Part shown: positions 54,975 to 64,000 of the stretch, piece by piece | How the letters are laid out: each line of letters opens with the position of its first letter | Numbering within the stretch: the stretch's first letter is position 1 | NCBI RefSeq assembly: GCF_015762685.1 | Contig: NZ_PEHF01000084.1 | Span: forward strand, 62,001-126,000 | DNA from: Candidatus Symbiopectobacterium sp. 'North America' | GTDB lineage: Bacteria > Pseudomonadota > Gammaproteobacteria > Enterobacterales > Enterobacteriaceae | Direction of reading: 5' to 3' | DNA: 64,000 nucleotides | The notes under the pieces: generated by a model | Told to the model about the DNA's origin: nothing | Database searches by the model: none | What the model saw: the letters and a program-made list of their open reading frames with translations, nothing else | Position numbers and translations under genes: made by a program

Positions 54975-57151
54975 GGCACCTCCTTCGCCAGATAGAGCGT
55001 CGCGAGCGGCGGCAGCGTCAATACCAGCGAATGGGCACGGCCGTGGCTGCCGATGGCCTCGCTCTCCAGCCCACCGCCGTTACCCAGATTGCTACCGTGA
55101 TAATGCCAGGAGTCGGTATTGAGAATTTCGCACCAACGCCCCGGCTGATTGATACCGATGCGGTAACCTTGGCGTGGCACCGGGGTAAAATTGCTGACCA
55201 CCAGCACTTCATTGCCTTGTCTGTCGCGGCGCACAAAGGCGAACACCGAGTTTTGCCGGTCATCCACCACCCGTCATTCGAAGCCTTCCGGTTGAAAATC
55301 CAGTTGATACAGCGGCGGCTGGGCGCGGTAGCAGTGGTTCAAATCCTTCACCAACTGCTGTACACCACGGTGCCATCCTTCCGGTTCATCCAGCAGATGC
55401 CAGTCCAGGCTGCTATCGTGATTCCACTTCCGCCCATGCGCGAACTCGCCGCCCATAAACAGCAGTTTTTTACCGGGAAATGCCCACATAAAGCCGTAGT
55501 AAGCGCGCAGATTGGCAAATTTTTGCCACACATCGCCCGGCATACGATCGAGCAGTGAACGCTTGCCGTGCACCACCTCATCGTGTGACAGCGGCAGAAT
55601 AAAATTCTCGCTGTAAGCGTAGAGCATGCCAAACGTCATCTTGCCGTGGTGATACTTGCGATGCACCGGATCCTGCTGCATATAGCTCAGCGTGTCGTGC
55701 ATCCAGCCCATGTTCCACTTGTAATGGAAACCTAAGCCGTTGCAGCCCGGCGGCAACGTTACCCCCGGATAGTCGGTGGATTCTTCGGCCACGGTGATGG
55801 CATCGGGGCGCGCATGTCCCAGCATATTGTTGGTGTAACGCAGAAAGGCGATGGCTTCGAGATTCTCTTTGCCACCGTAATAATTGGGCACCCATTCGCC
55901 CTGTGCCCGGCTGTAGTCGCGATAAATCATTGAGGCGACCGCATCCACCCGCAGACCGTCGATGCCGTAATGTTCCATCCAAAACAGCGCATTACCCGCC
56001 AGATAGTTACGCACCTCATGGCGACCGTAGTTATAAATCAGGGTGTTCCAATCTTGATGTAAACCCTCTTTCGGATCGGCATATTCATACAAGGCGGTGC
56101 CATCAAACTGAGCCAAACCATAGACATCGGTCGGGAAATGCCCCGGCACCCAATCCAGCAGCACGTTAATGCCCGCCTCGTGCAGGGTGTCGACAAAACA
56201 GCGGAAATCCTGCGGCGTACCAAAACGTCGCGTCGGCGCATACAGGCCGAGCGGCTGATAACCCCAGCTACCGTCAAACGGATGTTCGTTGATGGGCAGC
56301 AGCTCGATATGGGTGAATCCCATTTCGTTGGCATATTCTGCCAACTGAGTTGCCAGATCCTGATAACTCAACCAAAAGTTATTGTCGGTGTGATGTCGCC
56401 AGGAGGCGAGATGGACTTCGTAAATTGAAATGGGTGCATCGAAGTTGTTCGCCTGTCGCCGCTGTGCGTTTGGTTCAACTTTGGGCGGCAACCGGACCAC
56501 GCAGGAGGCGGTTTTCGTGCGCATCTGCGCTTCAAACGCGTAAGGGTCGGCTTTAAGCTGCACATTGCCGTGCACATCGTCCACTTCATATTTGTAAAGC
56601 TGCCCGGCATGCACTGCCGGCAGAAAAATCTCCCAGATGCCGTTTTCACACAGCAAGCGCATCGGGTGACGGCGGCCGTCCCAGAAATTGAACTCACCCA
56701 CCACGGAGACCCGGCGCGCATTCGGTGCCCACACCGCAAACCGCGTGCCTTCAACACCATCCAGCGTCACCAGATGCGCACCGAGGCGTTCGAAGGGGCG
56801 CAGGTGAGTTCCCTCCGCCAGCAGCCAGATATCCATTGCATCCAGCAGCGTGCCAAACCGATAGGGATCGTCGATAACCAAAGCTGCATGCGCCCAGGTG
56901 ACGGCCAGTTGGTAATGAAAAGGACGTTTACGACGAGGCAGGGCTGCACAGAAAAAACCGCGATCGTTAATGCGCGGCAACTGCCCGACTTTACGTCCGG
57001 TCGCGCCATCCAGCACCCAAACGTCCAGCGCATCAGGCAGCAGCGCGCGCACTTCGAGCCCGCTTTCAGTTTCATGCATACCCAACAGGGAGAAAGGATC
57101 GGCGTAGTGACCAGCAATCAGCGAGTTGATCGCACCGGATAATTCCGACAT
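54971..57151 (-). pseudogene. glgB: 1,4-alpha-glucan branching enzyme, nonsense mutation
   Basis: GH13 branching enzyme. Start [20 protein letters not shown] (ATG 57151; an ATG 9 bases upstream is also possible). The CBM48 domain, [33 protein letters not shown] (nucleophile Asp), [10 protein letters not shown] (acid Glu) and [14 protein letters not shown] are intact. A TGA at 55274-55276 follows LDFQPEGFE, where Trp (GFEWRVVDD) is expected. The same frame runs to the natural end [10 protein letters not shown] at 54971, so about 100 C-terminal residues (the beta-sandwich) are lost. The catalytic barrel is complete, so weak activity cannot be excluded. Confidence 0.93.
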
Positions 57152-57604
57152 GGCATCCATCCTCTAATTAACCGATTGAATTTATTATGCAAACACAATA
57201 TCAGTCCGATATCGTATTGTTACCACCTCGGATAAATATATAAAAAAACAATATATTAATAGGAAATCCACGAGATTCCCCAATGAGGTGTAATCACGCA
57301 AAGAAAAAGGCAACAAAACATACGCCGTTATTTATAAGTCTAGTCAATAAAACAAAAAGCACGGGCCGAAAATTAAAATTTTCCTTTATTTTTTATATGA
57401 ATAAGTTATGACACAGTTGTTAAAAATTCTATTCTTCCTCTCTTCACGGTCCGCCCAATGCTTTTTGCAATATGGCGCGATAATCTGACCAAAATGACAT
57501 AAAAACGTACAAATTCTCTGCGCAGTCCGTGCTTATCCACCACCGTTCGCGTTACAATTGACGATGCATGTCCCACCTCGCATGCGCAGTGAGGTATTGT
57601 TTTC
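57152..57604. other. Divergent promoter region between glgB and btsS
   Basis: About 450 bases, strongly A/T-rich in 57180-57480, with no convincing ORF. It must carry the start of the glg transcript on minus and of btsS on plus. TGAGGT lies 9 bases before the btsS ATG. No operator was recognised. Confidence 0.5.
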
Positions 57605-59304
57605 ATGGTCAGCCAAATCGATTTGATTCTCTCGTTACTTCAGCAGATGTGTGTCTATCTGGTGATTGCCTATTTGCTGAGTAAAACTCCGCTGTTTATC
57701 CCGCTGATGCAGGTCACCATTCGTTTGCCGCACAAGCTGGTGTGCTATCTGGTGTTTTCCATCTTTTGCATCATGGGTACCTATTTCGGCCTGCACATTG
57801 ATGATTCCATCGCCAATACGCGCGCCACCGGTGCCGTGCTGGGCGGACCATCGGTTGGCTTTCTGGTCGGTTTGACCGGCGGGTTGCACCGTTACTCCAT
57901 GGGGGGAATGACGGCGCTTGCCTGCATGGTGTCAACCATTACGGAAGGGTTAATCGGCGGCCTGCTGCACCGTTATCTGCTGCGACGTAACCGTATCGAT
58001 ACGCTGTTCCAGCCGTTGGTGGTGGGGCTGACGGCATTCGTCGCGGAACTGCTGCAAATGATCATCATTCTGCTATTGGCACGCCCGTTCGACAGCGCGG
58101 TTGAACTGGTCAAAGACATTGCGTTACCGATGATGATCACCAATACCGTAGGCTCCGCCATGTTTATGCGCATCCTGCTCGACAGGCGCGCCATTTTCGA
58201 AAAATACACTTCGGCGTTTTCTGCCAAGGCGCTGCAAATTGCCGCGCGCGCGGAAGGGGCGCTACGCCAAGGGTTCGATCAGCAAAACAGCATGCGCGTA
58301 GCGCGCATTCTCTACGAGGCGTTGGTGCCGTTGCCATTACCGATCGCGACAAGCTGCTGGCATTTATCGGCCTGGGTGACGATCACCACAAGTTGGGCTC
58401 ACCGATTACCTCGCTGCATACTCACCGTGCCATCGACAATAATCAGGTAGTGTACGCCGACGGCAATGAAGTGCCCTATACCTGTTCGGTCTCGGCCCAC
58501 TGCAAGCTCGGATCGACCCTGGTGATCCCGCTGCGCGGTGAAGAGCAGCCGGTGATCGGCACCATCAAACTGTATGAGCCCAAGAACAAGCTGTTTTCCA
58601 GCATCAATCGCACGCTGGAAGAAGGTATTGCGCATCTGCTGTCTGCACAGATTCTGGCTGGGCGTTTCGAGCAGCAAAAACAGCTGCTGGCGCAGTTTGA
58701 AATCAAGCTGTTGCACGCGCAGGTCAACCCGCACTTCCTGTTTAACGCGCTCAACACGCTCTCCGCTGTCATCCGGCACAACCCGGACCACGCACGGCAG
58801 CTGGTGCTCTCCCTTTCTACCTTTTTTGCAAAAATCTGAAGCGCAGCAATGATGAAGTGTCCCTGCGCGATGAGATGGAACACGTCAACGCCTATCTGGA
58901 AATCGAGAAAGCGCGTTTCGCTGACCACATGACGGTAGAGATTATGCTGCCGGAAGAGCTGATGGATGCGCGTTTTCCTGCGTTCTCGTTACAACCCATC
59001 GTGGAAAACGCCATTAAACACGGTATTTCGCAGATGATAGAGAGCGGTCATATCCACATCAGCGGCCGCTACCGCGCCAACACGCTGGAACTGACGGTGG
59101 AGGATAATGCAGGCACCTATCAGCCACCGACAGGGGGCGATGGTTTAGGCATGAATCTGGTCGACCGCCGCATCAAGGCGCGCTACGGCAACCGCTACGG
59201 CATTACCGTCGAGAGCGAAGCCGATACCTTTTACTCGCGTGGAAGTGCGTGTTCCGCTGATTCAACCGAAAAAGGCGCTGGCAGATATCGAGCGTGCGGC
59301 GTAG
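57605..59304 (+). pseudogene. btsS: Pyruvate-sensing histidine kinase BtsS, three frameshifts
   Basis: LytS-type sensor kinase. Membrane helices 1-6 (LLLQQM-like start, LPHKLVCYLVFSIFCIMGTY, GLTGGLHRYSMGGMTALACM) match BtsS (YehU), followed by a GAF domain and the histidine-kinase core (LLHAQVNPHFLFNALNTLSA, FSLQPIVENAIKHG). The frame is lost after ILYEAL near 58322, in the T-run of STFFRKNL at 58822-58828 (one C missing), and at a TTTT run 59229-59232 (one T extra) in the last codons. Bits of all frames together make the complete protein, ending AADIERAA-like at TAG 59302-59304. BtsR, its regulator and usual neighbour, is absent. Confidence 0.9.
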
Positions 59305-59321
59305 GGGATTTTTCGGCTATT

Positions 59322-60182
59322 TCACGCATCAGGAAACACCGCGCGGCCTTCCTCCCCGCCGGTAACATCCAGTGCATTACGTAAGCTATCCCCGAGGTAC
59401 TGGCAGGCAGCAACCACCAGCACGATAGCGATCCCGGCAGGCAACATCTGTTCTGGATGCACCATCATCACGTTTTTCGCTTCCCCCAGCATCGCCCCCC
59501 ACTCCGGGGTTGGGGGCTGCACGCCCAACCCAAGAAAGGAAAGCGCCGAGAGCAGCAGGATAACCGCACCGCGTCCGTTGTTGCCAGTACGATAAGTTCC
59601 GCCGCCGTCACGGGCAGCAGGTGGCGCCGTATCAAATAGCCGGGAGAAGCCCCCCAGCAGGCGAGCATAGTGGATATAGTGTTTATCGCTGTACTGAAGC
59701 GCTATGCCTCGCACCATACGGGCATACCACGCCCACTTCACCAGCACCACCGCCAGCAGGATATTTTGCAGCCCTGACCCCAAAATGCCGACCAGCGCAA
59801 AGATCATCACCTCACCGGGAAAAGAGAGGATCAGGTCGCACAAACGCATCAGTGCAGCGTCAATCCGCCCGAGCAGGTAACCCGCCAGCATGCCGATCAC
59901 TGTGCCCGTCAGCATGGTAACGGCCATCGCCAACAGCGCGACAAACAGGGTATTTCGGATACCAAACAGCAAACGCGACAAGACGCAGCGGCCTAGGTGA
60001 TCGGCCCCCAACGGGTAATTCAGACTGATGCCGTGATATTTATCGCGCCAGGAAACCAGCAACGGATCGTGGGGTGCCAGCCAGGGAGCTAACAGGCCCA
60101 CAGCCATCACTGCCAATAGAAAAACCAGACTGAGCAACGCCAGTGGATCGCGCGCCATACCGCACCACAGGCGGCGAATCAT
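59322..60182 (-). pseudogene. nikC: Nickel ABC permease, EAA loop scrambled by paired frameshifts
   Basis: Binding-protein-dependent permease of the NikC type (287 residues). Start MIRRLWCGMARDPLALL at 60182 overlaps the nikB stop. The ORF is uninterrupted. Between about 59655 and 59572 the residues GFSRLFDTAPPAARDGGGTY are nonsense, while the neighbouring frame reads the expected RRHLLPVTAAELIVLATTD. A run of six C on plus (59650-59655) gives one shift and a second indel near 59572 restores the frame. The scrambled part is the EAA loop that contacts the ATPase (YIHYARLLGASRGWLIRRHL expected). The gene is open but probably useless. Nothing resembling nikD or nikE follows. Confidence 0.8.
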
Positions 60183-61099
60183 AGCGCTACCCCGCGACGT
60201 AAACGGGGATCGAGCCACATCAGCAGGATATCGATGAGAAAATTGCCCACCACAAACAGCAACGCCATTAACAACACATAGGCTTGAATGATCGGGTAAT
60301 CACGCTGAAAAATCGCCGAAACGCACAGACGCCCTAACCCCGGCTAGGAAAAGATGTTCTCAATAATCAGCGTACCAGCAAACAGCTTCGAGATACTCAT
60401 GCCAAGCGCGACCAACGGCGAATACAGAGCATTGACCAGAACATGACGCCACAGAATACGGCCTGAACTCAAACCGCGCACGCGCGCATAATCAACATAG
60501 GGTTGATGTAAGTGTGCCAGCATATTGGCACGCAGCAGGCGTACATAGGTACCCAGATAGCCCAATGCCAGCGTTAAGGCAGGCAGGATAACCGCCCCCG
60601 GTGCATCAATGCCCCCCACCGGCAGCCACTGCCATTTCACCGCCAGCAGCCAAAGCAACAGTAGCCCCACCCAGTAATTCGGCATCGCCGTCAGAAAAAA
60701 CAGCCCCGTGCGCAGCAGTTTGTCTGGCCAACGCCCGGCGCTCACCACACACAGCGCAGCAATCGCCAGCGATAACGTCACAATCATCGCCAGCGCCGTT
60801 GCCGCTAGCCACAGCGTTGCGGGCAACGCCTGCGCCAGTTCATGGCTCACCGCCGTGCGCGTCACAAACGACGTGCCCCAATCCAATTGCACGCAGCGCT
60901 GCTGCCACAAGGGCGCATCCAACCCCAGTTCCAGACGTAGCGCAGCAATAGCTTCCGGCGTCGGAACGATCATATTGACGCGTAAGGCCACCTCCGCCGG
61001 ATCGGAAGGCGATAATTGGATAAGCAAAAACGTGACAACGGTAATCAGGAGCATCAGCGGCACCATCAACAGCAGCCGATGCAACACATAACGCCCCAT
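60179..61099 (-). pseudogene. nikB: Nickel ABC permease, nonsense mutation
   Basis: NikB-type permease, 306 residues when intact, six helices from VLHRLLLMVPLMLLITVVTF. The EAA loop (YARVRGLSSGRILWRHVLVN) is in place. A TAG at 60344-60346 follows LFAGTLIIENIFS, where TGG (Trp) precedes PGLGRLCVSAIFQRDYPIIQ; the family is strongly conserved here (FxxPGxG). The same frame continues to LRRGVAL and a TGA that overlaps the nikC start. The last ~55 residues and a helix are lost. Confidence 0.9.
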
Positions 61100-61114
61100 T
61101 ACGCTCGCCCAGAC

Positions 61115-62683
61115 CTATTGAAAGTACATCTTTTCAAAGGGGATCTTGTACTGCGAAGGATTAAAGGACACCCCCTGTAACGCCGGACTAAACACCGCTT
61201 TGGTGCGCGAGTAGGTCAGCGGGATATACACCCCTTCTTGCGCCAGCGTTAAAAATATCTGGCGATACAGCGCCTGACGTTTCACGTCATCGGGCTCTAT
61301 CAGCACAGCACCAATGGCAGTATCGATCTCCGCTTTATTCGGTAGCCCCTTTTGTCCCTGATAATCTGCGTGCGCCGGTATACGGAACGACGATACATAG
61401 GATTGCGGGTCGTAAGGCGTGCCCCAGGAAAGCGAGTACTGAATGTCAAAATCGCTAGATTTCTGTCGATCCAGATACGCCTATTTTTCCTCACCCAACA
61501 GATCGACAGTGACACCTATCTGCCTGAAATCGCTCTGCACTACCTCGGCAATCTGCCGTTCGCCCGCATTATTGCTGTTATAGGAGAACACCAGAAGTAA
61601 CGGAACACCCTGCTTTTCTCGCTGCGCTGCGCCGTTGGGCTGCACCCAGCCTGCGGCATCCAGCAGCGCCGCTGCCCGTGCGCTGTCAAAAGTATACATC
61701 GGTAAATCGGCGATATTGGCGTAAGGCACCGTGCGTGCCAGCAGCGTGTCGGCCACGCTTTCGCTGCCGGACATCACGCCTTGCGCGATCGCCAGTTTGT
61801 CCACCGCATATTGCAATGCGATGCGCACCTGCCTGTCAGATAACGCAGGGCGACTGCTGTTCAACACCAAAGCGCGCGAAGCGATAGGCGCACTGAGCAG
61901 CGTTTTAAAGCGTCCTGCCGCTTGCAGTGCAGCAAAATTATCACCGTCCAGCATGTCGCCATTAGCGCCAAAAATCAGCTGAATATCGCCCTTTTCGAAC
62001 GCCATCAACATGCTTTGCCTGTCAGGAATAACCCGCCAGACCACGCGCTGCAAGGCTGGCGCGCTCCCCCAGTAGCGCGGATTTGCAGTAAAAACCGCAT
62101 ATTGATTCTTTACCTGTTCGCTAAGCAGCCAGGGTCCCGTGCCCGCATAACCGCTCACGCCCTCTTTGGTTTGACCGTTGATAAAGTTTTTCGGCGAGAT
62201 AGAACGAAACGGCCGCGTCAGCCCCAATTCCACCAAGGTTGGATAGTAGGGATGACGCAAATGCAACGCTACGGTAGCATCATCAATGATTTCAACGCGC
62301 TCAATCTGCCGCACCAGTTCCAGCCAGGCGTGGCGCTGATAATTAGCCAACACCGCATCGATGTTCAGTTTTACCGCCTGAACATTGAACGGCTCACCGT
62401 CGCTGAAGATCACGCCTTGTCGCAGATGGAAGGTGTAGGTTTTTCCATCCGGTGAAATCACCCAACGGTCCGCCAGCCAGGGTTGTACACCGCTGTCGGT
62501 GTTCACCACCAGCGACTCAAAGACCATATTCTACGCCGCCATCTCACCGCTGTAGAGATGCAGGTTGATATCACGAATGTCCTTGGTGCTGGCATAATTA
62601 AGCGTCGTGGGCGTTTGCGCCGTCGCACTTGCCATGCCCAGCAACATCAGCGCTGCCAGAAAAAATTCTGCTATTGCTCGCAT
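61115..62683 (-). pseudogene. nikA: Nickel-binding periplasmic protein, two nonsense codons
   Basis: NikA-type solute-binding protein, 522 codons, with a signal peptide from ATG 62683 (MRAIAEFFLAALMLLGMASA). The mature part is close to NikA: QRHAWLELVRQIERVEI, YYPTLVELGLTRPFR, GTGPWLL, VPYANIADLPMYTFDS. Stop 1, TAG 62531-62533, falls after YSGEMAA where CAG (Gln) precedes NMVFESLV. Stop 2, TAG 61481-61483, falls after VDLLGEEK, before AYLDRQKSSDFD. The frame otherwise runs to IPFEKMYFQ. NikA delivers Ni-chelates to NikBC. With stop 1 at codon 51 no useful protein is made. Confidence 0.9.
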
Positions 62684-62692
62684 ACAACGCCC

Positions 62693-63490
62693 CTATTTTT
62701 CTGCACACACCATAAACATCGGCGTCGAGGCGTAGTTAACCTTTTCGGTCTCATCCCACAACGTGTCGCCCACACGGGTATCCAGCATAATTTTATGGTA
62801 GCCGCATTGAAGCAGCGCCTGGGTATCCTACTCAGGACGGTGCTTGCGGCTGAACGGCAGCTGGCGTGCTATCGCCTCCATAGCGCTGGTGTCGGTATTC
62901 ACGTAGTGGTCATCCAGCCCGAGATAGCGTGCATTGGCGCGATCGTCCAAATAGCCGAGACGTGAGGATTCATCAAACAGTTGCAAATACCGGTTGGCAT
63001 CAAAATTAAGCAGGCGACCGCTGGGGGCCAGCAGACGGTGCCACTCCCGGTAGGCGCGCAGCGGTTCGGCCAGATTTCAGGTCACATTGCGCGTGACGAT
63101 CAGGTCGAACTGGTTGTCCGCCAGCGGCATCGCATGCACATCTGCGGAGATAAAATCAACGTGAACACCGTAATGCGCGGCATTGCCGCGAGCCTCGGTG
63201 AGCATCGCCTCCGTCATATACACAGCGGTAACCCGATGCCCAGCCAGCGCCAGCGTCACGGCAAAAAAACCGGGACCGGTGCCAATATCCAACACACGCA
63301 GCAAGGGGGCGTCAGGGGCATATTCCATGATTTTTTTCAGCCAGCGGGCACGCTTGGAATTCGCCAGCTCGGTGGCATTTATATGGCTATATTCGGCGGC
63401 ACGGTACGTCCAATAGCGCTGGACGTCCTGATTTAATGCGGTATTTTCATCAACGACAAGGTCATTATCTTCAGCAAGTATCGAGCTCAC
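62693..63490 (-). pseudogene. SAM-dependent methyltransferase in the nik operon, two nonsense codons
   Basis: Class I methyltransferase of the UbiE/BioC-like type. LRVLDIGTGPGFFAVTLALA is the SAM-binding glycine loop, FDLIVTRNVTWNLAEP the motif IV region. GTG 63490 is chosen (AGGA 8 bases upstream). TGA 63077-63079 replaces Trp in NVTWNL, and TAG 62828-62830 replaces Trp in RPEWDTQALLQCGYHKI. The frame is otherwise clean to TAG 62693. It lies 9 bases before nikA and downstream of the NikR operator, so it is the first gene of the operon. A role in making a nickel-chelating small molecule is an attractive but unproved idea. Confidence 0.8.
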
Positions 63491-63634
63491 TCGGTCATTC
63501 CTGTTCAATGCCGTTCAGGCCGAATGTGGCAACACGATGTCGACTAGCGCGCTTGGTGCACCGAGCCCAAAGGGGAAGAGGCTATTATTGTGAGGCGATT
63601 TATAGCAGATTGGCGCAGGCAGTTTAACCACGAG

Positions 63635-63661
63635 GTATGAAGTTTTATAAAAAAATCATAC
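63635..63661 (-). promoter_or_regulatory. NikR operator with a 15-base spacer
   Basis: GTATGA and TCATAC, the exact NikR half-sites, are separated by 15 bases (AGTTTTATAAAAAAA); the known E. coli nik operator has 16. The spacer contains a seven-A run, so a one-base slip is likely. It lies about 145 bases before the methyltransferase-nikABC operon and just after nikR. Confidence 0.8.
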
Positions 63662-63705
63662 TTCCTTGATCTTGCTTAATTCCTGCCCATTTTAGCGGTT
63701 GAATA

Positions 63706-64000
63706 TCAGCACGGTATCAGGTTGAGTCGGCCGTGTCTCACGCCCGTTTGCGCCATCACCGATTCGGCAAACACTTTTACCTGGGCCGTGGTGCCGCGCA
63801 TAATCAAGGTTTCCACGCATTCATCATGGCTGAGGTGAGCGTGCATGGTTGACACGGTCAACCCGTGGTGATCGTGTTGCATCTCCGCCAGACGACTGGA
63901 AAGCTGACGTTCATGATGATCGTAAATGTAGCTCAATATCGCCACGCACGGGCCTTGTTTATCCTGTTCCAGGGTCATTTCACCGAGCTCACGCCGCAAC
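63706..64000 (-). CDS. nikR: Nickel-responsive repressor NikR, C-terminal part at window edge
   Basis: The frame runs off the right edge of the window; the ribbon-helix-helix DNA-binding domain lies outside. The ACT-like metal domain is complete: FAVLSY-type CVAILSYIYDHHERQLSSRL, then the high-affinity nickel ligands as in E. coli His76/His87/His89/Cys95 (MQHDHHGLTVSTM, HAHLSHDECVE). It ends GRLNLIPC at TGA 63706. NikR represses nikABCDE when nickel is sufficient. It is transcribed in the same direction as the operon, upstream of it. No lesion in the visible part. Confidence 0.9.
   Translation of the reverse strand, partial: LRRELGEMTLEQDKQGPCVAILSYIYDHHERQLSSRLAEMQHDHHGLTVSTMHAHLSHDECVETLIMRGTTAQVKVFAESVMAQTGVRHGRLNLIPC

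Overview
The window looks like chromosome of a gamma-proteobacterium of the order Enterobacterales. Gene order is the enterobacterial backbone (tex, acrD, bioH-gntX-nfuA, malQ-malP, glpR-glpG-glpE, glpD, glgP-A-C-X-B, nik). It also carries a ~203-bp intergenic repeat of a type I associate with Serratia/Yersinia relatives. Species cannot be fixed from sequence alone. The dominant feature is massive, recent gene decay: about 27 of some 50 genes carry a stop codon, frameshift or deletion, yet the remnants still align almost full length with their families. I count 17 in-frame nonsense codons, most explained by one substitution (often TGG to TGA/TAG or CAG to TAG), plus homopolymer slips and small or large deletions. 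This suggests a lineage that recently became host-restricted. Some single-base indels could be sequencing errors, but the substitutions and multi-base deletions are unlikely to be.

Layout. 1-9.5 kb: tail of an acyltransferase (nonsense), a second-type citrate synthase lacking a catalytic His, intact Tex, a small DUF1471 protein, a broken omptin, and an ABC exporter-like operon with a His-rich permease headed by an alkaline phosphatase (frameshifted, 9.5-11.2 kb). 11.4-16.9 kb: intact acrD, bioH, gntX, nfuA. 16.9-23.2 kb: broken malQ and malP, intact glpR and glpG. 23.4-27.1 kb: a cassette (DeoR-kinase fusion, DHDPS-family aldolase, broken MFS permease) sitting between glpG and glpE. 27.7-35.9 kb: a dead glucose-1-phosphatase, a small phage relic, and the ascorbate (ula) regulon with ulaG, ulaA, ulaC/D and ulaF destroyed but ulaR, ulaB and ulaE intact. 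36.1-37.6 kb: glpD with two stops behind a well-preserved GlpR operator.

38.3-44.3 kb: ydhY-V-W-X-U-T, of which only the ferredoxin YdhY is intact. 44.5-45.5 kb: an intact pair, small membrane protein plus ECF sigma factor. 45.5-48.5 kb: broken ygiQ and intact queH. 48.7-57.2 kb: the glycogen operon, where only glgC stays open. glgP has lost about half its length in frame. 57.6-59.3 kb: btsS with three frameshifts and no btsR. 59.3-64 kb: a nickel-uptake operon (methyltransferase, nikA, nikB, nikC all damaged, nikD/E absent) under a NikR-type operator whose spacer is one base short, followed by the window-edge nikR.

Functional picture: glycogen synthesis and breakdown, maltodextrin use, ascorbate use, aerobic glycerol-3-phosphate oxidation, nickel import and pyruvate sensing all appear lost. 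Fe-S assembly (nfuA), biotin synthesis (bioH), drug efflux (acrD), Tex and queuosine salvage (queH) are kept. Several regulators (glpR, ulaR, nikR) and operators outlive their targets.
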